This document shows, piece by piece, positions 1-5,904 of a stretch of DNA of 9,131 nt. Location: the NCBI GenBank assembly GCA_002869305.1, contig PKTC01000153.1:1-9131 (forward strand), given 5' to 3'. Numbering within the stretch: the stretch's first letter is position 1; each line of letters opens with the position of its first letter. The notes beneath the pieces are model-generated. The model saw only the letters and a program-made list of their open reading frames with translations. It was not told where the DNA came from and did no database searches. A program made the translations under genes and the position numbers. The stretch comes from Marinilabiliales bacterium. Lineage in GTDB: Bacteria > Bacteroidota > Bacteroidia > Bacteroidales > UBA12077.

Positions 1-94
1 CATAAAAAACTCAGGGTTTGGCAGAGAAGGTGTGAAATATTCTATCTTTGAAATGCTTGAACCTAAATTGATGGTTAAAAATACGAATTATTAA
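1..94 (+). CDS. aldehyde dehydrogenase family protein, C-terminal end (partial)
   Basis: This is the last 30 codons of a gene that begins before the window, read in the frame starting at base 2 and ending in TAA at 92-94. The fragment contains KNSGFGREGVKY, followed by an FEMLEPKLMV stretch. The SGFGREG motif close to the C-terminus, followed by a short helix and a terminal beta strand, is the hallmark ending of the NAD(P)-dependent aldehyde dehydrogenase superfamily, where this tail takes part in oligomer contacts. The catalytic Cys and Glu lie upstream and cannot be seen, so the substrate cannot be assigned. Only 21 bases separate its stop from the next start, so it may be co-transcribed with the exporter gene that follows. 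Family assignment is fairly secure; the subfamily is unknown. Confidence 0.75.
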   Translation, partial: IKNSGFGREGVKYSIFEMLEPKLMVKNTNY

Positions 95-115
95 TTTAGA
101 AAATTTGCAGAATAA

Positions 116-742
116 GTGGAGTTAGGATTTTTTATAAAAGGACTTATTGTTGGATTTTTGGCTTCCATACCATTAGGCCCAGTTGGTGTATTGTGCATAC
201 AAAGAACAATTAATAAAGGTAGATTCTCAGGCATTATTTCAGGAATGGGTGCTGATACCGTTGATTCCTTCTTTGCATTGGTAGCGGCTCTTGGGTTAAC
301 GTTCATAATCAATTTTATTGAGGAACAACAGTTTTTCATTCAAATTATTGGAGGAGGAGTTGTGGTATTTTTAGGAGCTAAGATTTTTTACACTAATCCA
401 GTAAAACAAATTCGAAGACATAGAAGAAAGAAGAATAAGCTGATTGAAGATTATTTTTCTGTTCTGTTCTTAACAATATCAAATCCATTGGCCATTTTTC
501 TTTTCGTGGCAGCATTTGCAGGTATTGGAATAGTTTCATCTAAAGATAACTCATTAGATTCTTCATTAATAGTGGGTGGAGTATTTGTTGGTGCGATGGC
601 TTGGTGGGCTATTCTAACTTTTTTTATCGATCTGTTTAGAAAACGTTTCAGACTAAAACAATTGTGGTGGATCAATAAAATAGCAGGCGTTATTCTGGTA
701 ATTTTTGGAGCTCTTGCGATGTTGACGATATTTATTGAATAG
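116..742 (+). CDS. LysE/RhtB-family transporter (predicted amino-acid exporter)
   Basis: A 208-residue integral membrane protein of the LysE/RhtB type, a family that exports amino acids or related small solutes across the inner membrane. Six hydrophobic segments are visible at about residues 6-26, 38-62, 72-92, 113-138, 150-172 and 187-206. The family-typical first helix carries SIPLGPVGV (17-25), and an ISNPLAIF motif (121-128) resembles the conserved Asn-Pro of the fourth helix. A strongly basic loop (RRHRRKKNK, about 100-108) between segments 3 and 4 is probably cytoplasmic. The start is GTG, because a TAA lies immediately upstream in frame (113-115) and the first helix begins straight after it. 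No Shine-Dalgarno sequence is seen. The substrate cannot be told from sequence and the neighbours give no clue. The length is normal for the family. Confidence 0.85.
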   Translation: MELGFFIKGLIVGFLASIPLGPVGVLCIQRTINKGRFSGIISGMGADTVDSFFALVAALGLTFIINFIEEQQFFIQIIGGGVVVFLGAKIFYTNPVKQIRRHRRKKNKLIEDYFSVLFLTISNPLAIFLFVAAFAGIGIVSSKDNSLDSSLIVGGVFVGAMAWWAILTFFIDLFRKRFRLKQLWWINKIAGVILVIFGALAMLTIFIE

Positions 743-773
743 AAAAAAACAGCATCTATTGTACTTTCTATTT

Positions 774-781
774 TAAATTTG
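774..781 (+). promoter_or_regulatory. possible -7 promoter element before engB
   Basis: TAAATTTG matches the Bacteroidota -7 consensus TAnnTTTG exactly and lies 24 bases before the engB ATG. No TTTG-like -33 element is found at the expected 19-21 base distance, and such octamers occur by chance in AT-rich spacers, so support is modest. Confidence 0.35.
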
Positions 782-805
782 AATTTTAACACAAAGTAAA
801 TTAGC

Positions 806-1408
806 ATGGAAATTAAAACAGCTGAATTTGTTTCGAGTTTTACCAGTTATACGGATTGTCCGAAATCTGATATTCCTGAATATGCATTTGTCGGCAGATC
901 GAATGTAGGTAAATCATCACTCATAAACATGCTATTGGATAGAAAAAAGCTTGCTAAGACTTCTCAAAGCCCTGGAAAAACACAATTAATTAATCAGTTT
1001 ACAATTAATGATAATTGGAATTTAATTGACTTACCTGGTTATGTTTTTGCAAAAGTAGCTAAGTCTAAGCGAAAGGATTTTTCTAAACTAATAAACGATT
1101 ATATTTTAAAAAGAGATAACCTGATTTGCGTATTTGTTTTAATAGATTCAAGATTAAATCCTCAGAAGAACGATTTGGGTTTTTTAAGATGGTTAGGAGA
1201 AAAACAGGTTCCTTTTTGCATGGTTTTTACAAAAGCATATAAACTTTCAAGTTCAGCAGTTAATAAGAATCTCAAATATTATAAGAAGGAAATGCTTAAG
1301 GAATGGGAAGCTTTACCAGAAATTTTTATTAGTTCATCAGAAAAGAAAATGGGAAGAATGGAAATTCTCGAATACATTGATAAATTAAATAAAACAGTAA
1401 AACTTTAG
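806..1408 (+). CDS. engB: ribosome biogenesis GTP-binding protein EngB/YihA/YsxC, with altered G4 motif
   Basis: A 200-residue cytoplasmic GTPase of the YihA/YsxC (EngB) family, which assists late assembly of the large ribosomal subunit and is usually essential. The G1 P-loop GRSNVGKS is at 30-37, the G2 threonine lies in SPGKTQ (Thr59), G3 is DLPGY at 75-79, and the G5-like SSSEK is at 176-180. Length and overall layout are normal. The G4 motif, normally T-K-x-D in this family, reads TKAY (142-145): the aspartate that hydrogen-bonds the guanine base is replaced by tyrosine. A single G-to-T change (GAT to TAT, codon 1238-1240) would explain it. The rest of the frame is intact, so this is either a real variant or a sequencing error. 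The gene lies 63 bases after the exporter gene and may have its own promoter. Confidence 0.95.
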   Translation: MEIKTAEFVSSFTSYTDCPKSDIPEYAFVGRSNVGKSSLINMLLDRKKLAKTSQSPGKTQLINQFTINDNWNLIDLPGYVFAKVAKSKRKDFSKLINDYILKRDNLICVFVLIDSRLNPQKNDLGFLRWLGEKQVPFCMVFTKAYKLSSSAVNKNLKYYKKEMLKEWEALPEIFISSSEKKMGRMEILEYIDKLNKTVKL

Positions 1409-1460
1409 ATGGAGTAAGCAATTTTCTTTTAAAAGGCAGTGAAATATAGAATGATATTTT

Positions 1461-1468
1461 TAACTTTG
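1461..1468 (+). promoter_or_regulatory. probable -7 promoter element before prs
   Basis: TAACTTTG is a perfect match to the Bacteroidota -7 consensus TAnnTTTG, 45 bases before the prs ATG in a 104-base spacer. No clear -33 TTTG is seen at 19-21 bases upstream (the sequence there is CAGTG). The position in a true intergenic gap before a highly expressed housekeeping gene makes it credible. Confidence 0.45.
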
Positions 1469-1512
1469 CGAATCCAAAATAGAAGTATAAATATTATCGA
1501 AAAATAGTAACA

Positions 1513-2451
1513 ATGAGTCTTCAACCTCCAATTAAGCTTTTCTCAGGAACGAAATCTCGTTACATAGCAGAGAAAATTGCAAAAGAGTATGGTATTGAGC
1601 TAGGTAGTACCGCATTTATTGAATTCAGTGATGGTGAGTTCCAAACTTCTTTTGAAGAAACTGTTCGTGGTTCGTATGTTTTTATTATTCAGTCAACGTT
1701 TCCTCCATCAGATAATCTTATGGAGCTTTTATTGATGATTGATGCAGCCAAACGTGCTTCAGCATACAAAGTAGTTGCGGTTATGCCTTATTTTGGTTTT
1801 GCTCGTCAAGATAGAAAGGACAAACCACGAGTATCAATTGGAGCTAAGTTGGTCGCAAATTTATTAACGGCAGCTGGTGTGGATCGTATGATGACACTAG
1901 ATCTGCATGCTGATCAGATACAAGGATTTTTTGATGTTCCGGTTGATCATCTTTATGCATCTTCTATTTTTGTTCCTTACATTAAAAATTTGAATTTAGA
2001 TAATTTAGTAATTGCAGCTCCAGATATGGGAGGAACAAAAAGAGCGAATGCTTATTCAAAGTTTCTTGAAACTCCACTGGTTATCTGCCACAAATCTCGA
2101 AAAAAAGCGAATGTTATTGATGAATTAACTGTTATTGGTGATGTTGAAGGTAAGAATATTGTGATTCTTGACGATATGATTGATACTGCAGGAACAATAA
2201 CTAAAGCCGCTGATATGATGATGGAGAAAGGGGCTCTTAGTGTAAGAGCTATTGCAACGCATGCAGTATTATCCGGACCTGCTTATGAAAGAATTAACGA
2301 CTCAATGATTACTGAAGTTGTTGTTTCCGATTCATTACCTATAAAACCTTTATCAGATAAGATTAAAGTTCTTACTGTTGCTGATGTTTTTGCAGATGTA
2401 ATTAAGAAAGTATATAATTATCAGTCGATAAGTTCGAATTTTATAGTTTAA
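1513..2451 (+). CDS. prs: ribose-phosphate pyrophosphokinase (PRPP synthetase, class I)
   Basis: This enzyme transfers pyrophosphate from ATP to ribose 5-phosphate to make PRPP, the precursor for purine, pyrimidine, NAD, histidine and tryptophan synthesis; it acts in the cytoplasm. The 312 residues match the usual length of about 315. Visible motifs are FARQDRK (96-102, ATP contact), the metal-binding DLHADQIQGFF (130-140), APDMGG (169-174), the catalytic flexible loop with Lys194 and Arg196 in HKSRKKAN, and the PRPP-binding loop DDMIDTAGT (220-228). The ATG start is preceded by an A-rich stretch and gives the standard N-terminus (IKLFSGTKS). It stands before rplY and pth, a neighbourhood common in bacteria and conserved in many Bacteroidota. 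Codon use is noticeably less AT-rich than in the hydrolase gene at 3873. Confidence 0.98.
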   Translation: MSLQPPIKLFSGTKSRYIAEKIAKEYGIELGSTAFIEFSDGEFQTSFEETVRGSYVFIIQSTFPPSDNLMELLLMIDAAKRASAYKVVAVMPYFGFARQDRKDKPRVSIGAKLVANLLTAAGVDRMMTLDLHADQIQGFFDVPVDHLYASSIFVPYIKNLNLDNLVIAAPDMGGTKRANAYSKFLETPLVICHKSRKKANVIDELTVIGDVEGKNIVILDDMIDTAGTITKAADMMMEKGALSVRAIATHAVLSGPAYERINDSMITEVVVSDSLPIKPLSDKIKVLTVADVFADVIKKVYNYQSISSNFIV

Positions 2452-2464
2452 AACTATATATTTG
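2433..2464 (+). promoter_or_regulatory. predicted promoter for rplY
   Basis: TATATTTG at 2457-2464 matches the -7 consensus TAnnTTTG exactly. A TTCG at 2433-2436 (one mismatch to the TTTG -33 element) lies 20 bases upstream. Transcription would start just after the end of prs and give a leader of about 90-95 bases before the rplY ATG. Confidence 0.5.
2442..2458 (+). repeat. AT-rich dyad overlapping the prs stop codon
   Basis: TATAGTTT and AAACTATA are perfect inverted copies separated by a single A; as RNA this allows a 7-bp stem with a UAA loop that is the prs stop codon itself. The dyad lies between the proposed -33 and -7 elements of the rplY promoter. It has only two G/C pairs at most and no long T-run directly after it, so it is a poor terminator; an operator role is equally possible. 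Confidence 0.5.
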
Positions 2465-2565
2465 CACTCCGAAATAAAAAAGCATATTGTATAAAAGTGT
2501 GATGGGGAATAAGAAGCTTTTTAATTTTTTAGTATTATTCTGAGTAACACGTAATTAATAAAGAA

Positions 2566-3216
2566 ATGAAAACAGTAGAATTAAAAGGTAAATTAAGAGA
2601 AACAGTTGGGAAATCAAATTCTAAATTGTTAAGAAGAGCAGATCAAATACCTTGTGTATTATATGGTAATGGTGAAAATGTTCATTTTCATACTCACGAG
2701 AATTCTTTCAAGGAAATAGTATATACTCCAAATGCATATCTTGTAAAAATTGACGTTGAAGGGAAAACATACGACGCAGTATTAAGGGATATTCAGTATC
2801 ATCCTGTTACAGATAAGATAATTCATGTTGATTTTTTCCAGGTACATGAAAAAGAACCTGTTTGGATGCGAGTTCCTGTTGTAATGACGGGTAATGCTAT
2901 TGGTGTTTTAAATGGTGGTAGACTAGTACAAAAAATGAGAAAAGTACGAGTAAAAGGTCTTCCAAGTGTTTTACCTGACGAATTGACTATAGATATCTCA
3001 AAACTAGCAATTGGTAAATCAATTAAAATTGCAGATTTAAATATTGAAGGACTTGAATTTCTAGAGCCTGCAAATGCAGTAGTTGTTCTTGTGAAAACAG
3101 CTCGTGCAGTTGTTCTTGCTGAAGATGAAGAAGGAGAAGAAGGAGAAGAAGGAGAAGAAGGAGCTGAAGCACCAGCTGAAGGAGGAGAAGCTCCTAAAGA
3201 AGAGGCTGCTGAATAA
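2566..3216 (+). CDS. rplY: 50S ribosomal protein L25, general stress protein Ctc form
   Basis: Binds 5S rRNA in the large ribosomal subunit. The 216-residue protein is the long (TL5/CTC) form: an N-terminal L25 barrel (about 1-93) with the family signature VLRDIQYHPVTDKIIHVDF around 72-90, then the CTC C-terminal beta domain (about 97-180), and finally a strongly acidic, low-complexity tail (about 185-216) built from Glu-Glu-Gly units and Ala/Pro/Glu. Acidic tails are seen in many Bacteroidota L25 proteins. The ATG start follows an A-rich stretch without a Shine-Dalgarno sequence. The stop is doubled (TAATAA). The gene has a predicted promoter just behind prs and a leader of about 95 bases, and pth follows after 34 bases, so the two are likely co-transcribed. 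Confidence 0.96.
   Translation: MKTVELKGKLRETVGKSNSKLLRRADQIPCVLYGNGENVHFHTHENSFKEIVYTPNAYLVKIDVEGKTYDAVLRDIQYHPVTDKIIHVDFFQVHEKEPVWMRVPVVMTGNAIGVLNGGRLVQKMRKVRVKGLPSVLPDELTIDISKLAIGKSIKIADLNIEGLEFLEPANAVVVLVKTARAVVLAEDEEGEEGEEGEEGAEAPAEGGEAPKEEAAE
3127..3162 (+). repeat. four perfect tandem copies of a 9-base unit (GAAGAAGGA) in rplY
   Basis: The unit GAAGAAGGA is repeated four times without a mismatch and encodes Glu-Glu-Gly four times in the acidic tail of L25. Because the unit is a multiple of three, slippage would lengthen or shorten the tail without shifting the frame. Confidence 0.95.
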
Positions 3217-3250
3217 TAAATTGGTAATTAATTAAACAGATAATTGGTTT

Positions 3251-3814
3251 GTGAAATACCTTATTGTCGGTTTAGGAAATATAGGTAACGAGTATATAAA
3301 TACTCGTCACAACATTGGATTTAAGATATTGGATGCATTAGCTGATGCATCCAATATTTCTTTTCAGGATAGGCGTTATGCGTATCGAGCTGAATATAAA
3401 TTTAAGGGACGAACTTATGTCCTTATAAAACCAACCACTTATATGAATTTAAGTGGTAAAGCTGTAAACTTCTGGTTACAAAAAGAAAAACTTAAAACGG
3501 ACAAGCTATTAGTTGTAGTGGATGATGTTGCTTTACCTTTTGGAGCTTTAAGAATAAGAGGAAAAGGAGCGGATGCAGGTCATAACGGATTAAAAGACAT
3601 AAACTTGGCATTAGGACACCAGAACTATGCACGTTTGAGGTTTGGAATTGGCGATGATTATCCAAAAGGCGCCCAGGCTCATTATGTTCTTAGTCCATGG
3701 ACCGATGAAGAAAAAGTACACTTACGACCAAGAATTGAACTTGCAATTGAAGCGATAAAAAGCTTTGGTACCGTTGGTATCACAAACACAATGAACGAGT
3801 ACAATAATAAATAG
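3251..3814 (+). CDS. pth: peptidyl-tRNA hydrolase
   Basis: Cleaves the ester bond of peptidyl-tRNAs that drop off stalled ribosomes, recycling tRNA; a cytoplasmic, generally essential enzyme. The 187-residue protein shows all the key residues: Asn10 in GLGNIG, catalytic His20 in NTRHNIGF, Asn66 in TYMNLSGKAV, the acidic pair Asp91/Asp92 in VVDDVALPFG, and Asn112 in AGHNGLKDI. The start is GTG, which places His20 and Asn10 at exactly the standard numbering, so this start is well supported. It follows rplY by 34 bases and is probably translated from the same message. A perfect 13-bp inverted repeat lies in the coding sequence about 75 bases after the start (3326-3357), and an AT-rich hairpin with a U-rich tail overlaps the stop codon. 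Confidence 0.97.
   Translation: MKYLIVGLGNIGNEYINTRHNIGFKILDALADASNISFQDRRYAYRAEYKFKGRTYVLIKPTTYMNLSGKAVNFWLQKEKLKTDKLLVVVDDVALPFGALRIRGKGADAGHNGLKDINLALGHQNYARLRFGIGDDYPKGAQAHYVLSPWTDEEKVHLRPRIELAIEAIKSFGTVGITNTMNEYNNK
3326..3357 (+). repeat. perfect 13-bp inverted repeat inside pth
   Basis: ATATTGGATGCAT (3326-3338) and ATGCATCCAATAT (3345-3357) are exact reverse complements, separated by the six bases TAGCTG. A G-U and an A-U pair could extend the stem outward to 15 pairs. It encodes roughly Ile26 to Ile36 of Pth. As RNA it would be a stable stem-loop near the 5' end of the coding region. Confidence 0.9.
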
Positions 3815-3840
3815 TTTCTTTTGAACTATTCTTTTTCTTT
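3810..3840 (+). terminator. possible intrinsic terminator after pth
   Basis: AATAGTT (3810-3816) pairs with AACTATT (3824-3830) around a 7-base loop, followed by a pyrimidine-rich CTTTTTCTTTT run (3831-3841). The stem covers the pth stop codon. It has only one G-C pair, so it is weak by usual standards, but the shape (hairpin plus U-rich tail) is right and the position between transcription units fits. Confidence 0.4.
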
Positions 3841-3850
3841 TATAACTTCG
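3820..3850 (+). promoter_or_regulatory. predicted promoter for the linear amide hydrolase gene
   Basis: TTTG at 3820-3823 is followed after exactly 19 bases by TAACTTCG (3843-3850), one mismatch from TAnnTTTG. Spacing and elements agree with the Bacteroidota primary sigma consensus, and the ATG follows 22 bases later. The -33 element falls in the loop of the hairpin that may end pth transcription. Confidence 0.5.
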
Positions 3851-3872
3851 AATTCAATATTTCTTACTTTAC

Positions 3873-4946
3873 ATGATTAAAAAAGCTTTACAACTAATTA
3901 GTCTAATTTTTATCATATTCTTTCTAAAGGAATCGGCTATACATGCATGTACAGCATTTATTATTGAAACTAATAAACAATTCATTTTAGCTAAGAATTT
4001 GGATTGGCCTATCGAGGATGGTTTAATAATAATTAATAAACGATGTACCGCAAAAACAGCATTTGCTGATTCTGATAACAAAATCTCATGGATATCAAAA
4101 TATGGCAGCTTAACTTTTAACCAGTTCGGCAAAGAATTTCCTTTAGGTGGAATGAACGAAAAGGGATTGGTCATTGAAGAACTTAATAATTGGGGAAAAG
4201 TTCCTAAGCGGAAATCATTTGTTTTAAATGAATTTCAGTTTGTTCAATATATTTTAGATAATTATAGTTCTGTAGATGAGCTAAAGAATATTAAAGATTC
4301 TTTATTCATAAAGCCAATTTTTATTAATCTGCATTATTTAATTTCTGATAAAAAAGGAAATAAAGCTATAATTGAATTTTACGACAATCAAATGTTTTAT
4401 TATGAAAATGAACATATTGATTATCCTATTTTAAGTAATAATCATTATAAAAATTCACTTAAATATTTAAGGAATTTTGAAGGTTTCGGTGGAGATATAT
4501 CAATTCCTAAAACTAATTCTTCAAATGAGAGATTTGTAAGATGTGCTCAAATGCTAGAGAAATTAAAGTTGCGCAAGCATTTTAGTGTTGTTACAGAAGC
4601 ATTAGAAATATTAAATTATGTAAAACAAAATGATACCCAATGGAGTATAGTTTATGACATCAACAACATGACTGTGTTCTTCAAAATAAAAGATGGTATT
4701 CAAAAGGAAATTGATTTGTTAAATTTTGATTTTTCATGTAAAGATCCAGTTTTATGTTTTCGTATTGATTCTTTAAAAGATAAGAGAATAGATGTTAGTT
4801 TTGAGGAGTATACAGGTCAGAAAAATATGGAGTTACTTTTACATGTTTTTGATAAATACACAAAATTCCAATTGGGTGAAGTTGAAAGGGAAGTTTTTGT
4901 AAAACTTTCTGAATTTGGAAGCAATACGCAATGTGTTAATAAATAA
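3873..4946 (+). CDS. secreted linear amide C-N hydrolase (choloylglycine hydrolase / penicillin acylase-like Ntn hydrolase)
   Basis: A 357-residue member of the Ntn-hydrolase group that contains bile salt hydrolases, penicillin V acylases and N-acyl-amide hydrolases; these cleave linear (non-peptide) C-N amide bonds. The N-terminus is a signal peptide (basic MIKK, hydrophobic core 7-18) ending just before Cys26, so cleavage at HA|CT would expose the nucleophilic cysteine as residue 1 of the mature enzyme. Matching active-site positions are visible: Asp44 in KNLDW, Asn95 in GGMNEKGL, an Asn in LSNN (189/190) and Arg220 in NERFVR. The position equal to Arg18 of bile salt hydrolase is Lys41, so bile salts are not a safe substrate call; N-acyl amides, lactones or beta-lactams are alternatives. 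The gene is locally very AT-rich (bases 4381-4440 have 12 G/C of 60). It stands between pth and the S4 gene with its own predicted promoter. Confidence 0.85.
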   Translation: MIKKALQLISLIFIIFFLKESAIHACTAFIIETNKQFILAKNLDWPIEDGLIIINKRCTAKTAFADSDNKISWISKYGSLTFNQFGKEFPLGGMNEKGLVIEELNNWGKVPKRKSFVLNEFQFVQYILDNYSSVDELKNIKDSLFIKPIFINLHYLISDKKGNKAIIEFYDNQMFYYENEHIDYPILSNNHYKNSLKYLRNFEGFGGDISIPKTNSSNERFVRCAQMLEKLKLRKHFSVVTEALEILNYVKQNDTQWSIVYDINNMTVFFKIKDGIQKEIDLLNFDFSCKDPVLCFRIDSLKDKRIDVSFEEYTGQKNMELLLHVFDKYTKFQLGEVEREVFVKLSEFGSNTQCVNK

Positions 4947-4957
4947 CCAACAATATT

Positions 4958-5347
4958 GTGATTAAAGAAGAAGATAATTTACGCATAGATAAATGGTTGT
5001 GGGCGGTTCGTATATTCAAGACTAGGAGCCAGGCCTCAGAAGCATGTAAAAAAGGCAGAATCTTAATTGAGGATTTACAGGTTAAACCATCCCGGATTAT
5101 AAAAAAAGGCGAAATAGTCTTTGTTAAAAGTCCACCTGTAACATATCAATTTAAGGTTTTAGGTTTGCTTGGGAAAAGACAATCTGCAAAGATTGTTGTT
5201 GATTATGTAGAGGATATTACTCCGGAAGAAGAAAAGTTAAAGTTGGACATGAAGAGATTTTCAGGATTTGAAATCCGAGATCGAGGAATTGGAAGGCCTA
5301 CAAAGAGAGAAAGAAGATTAATTGATCAGCTAAAAAAGAAAATATAG
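4958..5347 (+). CDS. S4-domain RNA-binding protein, Hsp15 (HslR)-like
   Basis: A 129-residue cytoplasmic RNA-binding protein. An S4 domain occupies about residues 8-70, with the signature LRIDKWLWAVRIFKTRSQA near the start and KKGRILI after it; the C-terminal part is highly basic and ends with GRPTKRERRLIDQL, the usual Hsp15-family ending. Hsp15 of Escherichia coli binds 50S subunits that carry a nascent chain-tRNA and helps to recycle them, which fits the closeness to pth (peptidyl-tRNA hydrolase) and rplY. The GTG start comes 11 bases after the hydrolase stop; it places the S4 signature at the normal distance from the N-terminus. The DUF4924 gene follows after 2 bases, suggesting translational coupling. 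Function in stalled-ribosome rescue is inferred from the family. Confidence 0.9.
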   Translation: MIKEEDNLRIDKWLWAVRIFKTRSQASEACKKGRILIEDLQVKPSRIIKKGEIVFVKSPPVTYQFKVLGLLGKRQSAKIVVDYVEDITPEEEKLKLDMKRFSGFEIRDRGIGRPTKRERRLIDQLKKKI

Positions 5348-5349
5348 AT

Positions 5350-5892
5350 ATGATTGTTGCTAAACAAAAAAAAGAAGAAAACATAGCCGAATATATTTTA
5401 TATATGTGGCAAATTGAGGATTTGATTCGAGCATACAAATTAGATATTGGTGAAATAAATAAGAATATTGTTGAAAAGTTTAATCAGCCAAATCATATAA
5501 AAACAGAAATTTCAAATTGGTATTCGGGTTTGATTGATTTAATGATCGAAGAAGGCAAAAAAGAAACAGGTCATTTGCAGTTTATTCAAAATACTGTTAA
5601 CGATTTAAATCAGCTTCATTTACAATTATTAAAATCGCCGGAACATCTTGATTACATTGAAGCTTATAATAAAGCAAAAGAAGGAATTGTTGAGTTGATG
5701 AATAAGTCGAAGGGAACAGTTGAGAACGAAATGGAAGCCTGTTTTAATGGCTTATATGGTATTTTAATGCTTCGACTGCAGAAAAGAACAATCAATCTAG
5801 AAACCGCCACAGCAATCACTGCTGTTAGTCAGTTGATTGCATTAAATAGCAAGAAGTATAAATTGTTGGAAGAGGGTAAGATAGAATTTTAA
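5350..5892 (+). CDS. DUF4924 family protein (unknown function)
   Basis: A 180-residue, probably soluble and almost wholly alpha-helical protein without signal peptide or membrane segment. The N-terminal stretch KKEENIAEYILYMWQIEDLIRA (about 7-28) is what I recognise from the Bacteroidota-specific DUF4924 family, for which I know no established function. No catalytic motif is visible. The rest consists of amphipathic helices rich in Glu, Lys, Asn and Leu, with NWYSGLIDLMIEEGKKETGH (57-76) and a second conserved-looking stretch CFNGLYGILMLRLQKR (131-146). The ATG start lies 2 bases after the S4-gene stop, so co-translation with the Hsp15-like protein is likely. A link to translation is suggested only by position. 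Confidence 0.8.
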   Translation: MIVAKQKKEENIAEYILYMWQIEDLIRAYKLDIGEINKNIVEKFNQPNHIKTEISNWYSGLIDLMIEEGKKETGHLQFIQNTVNDLNQLHLQLLKSPEHLDYIEAYNKAKEGIVELMNKSKGTVENEMEACFNGLYGILMLRLQKRTINLETATAITAVSQLIALNSKKYKLLEEGKIEF

Positions 5893-5904
5893 AAAACCAA
5901 AATC

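Noticed and set aside
451..807. Open frame of about 118 codons on the minus strand opposite the LysE-type gene, and a similar one at 91-339.
   Set aside because: Both lie antisense to a well-supported membrane protein gene, have no recognisable domain and show the composition expected of a complement-strand shadow.
1229..1243. Reading the odd EngB G4 motif as a sign of frameshift or pseudogene.
   Set aside because: The frame is intact on both sides, with correct G3 and G5 motifs and a normal length, so only one residue is affected.
3936..3955. Interrupted palindrome centred on TACATGCATGTA near the signal-peptide cleavage codons of the amide hydrolase.
   Set aside because: The perfect core is only 12 bases, it has no loop for an RNA stem, and it lies in coding sequence where His-Ala-Cys codons produce ATGCATG by chance. 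Not strong enough to list.
3873..4946. Naming the amide hydrolase a bile salt hydrolase.
   Set aside because: The Arg18-equivalent position is Lys, the protein is exported, and no bile-related neighbours exist; only the broader family is supported.
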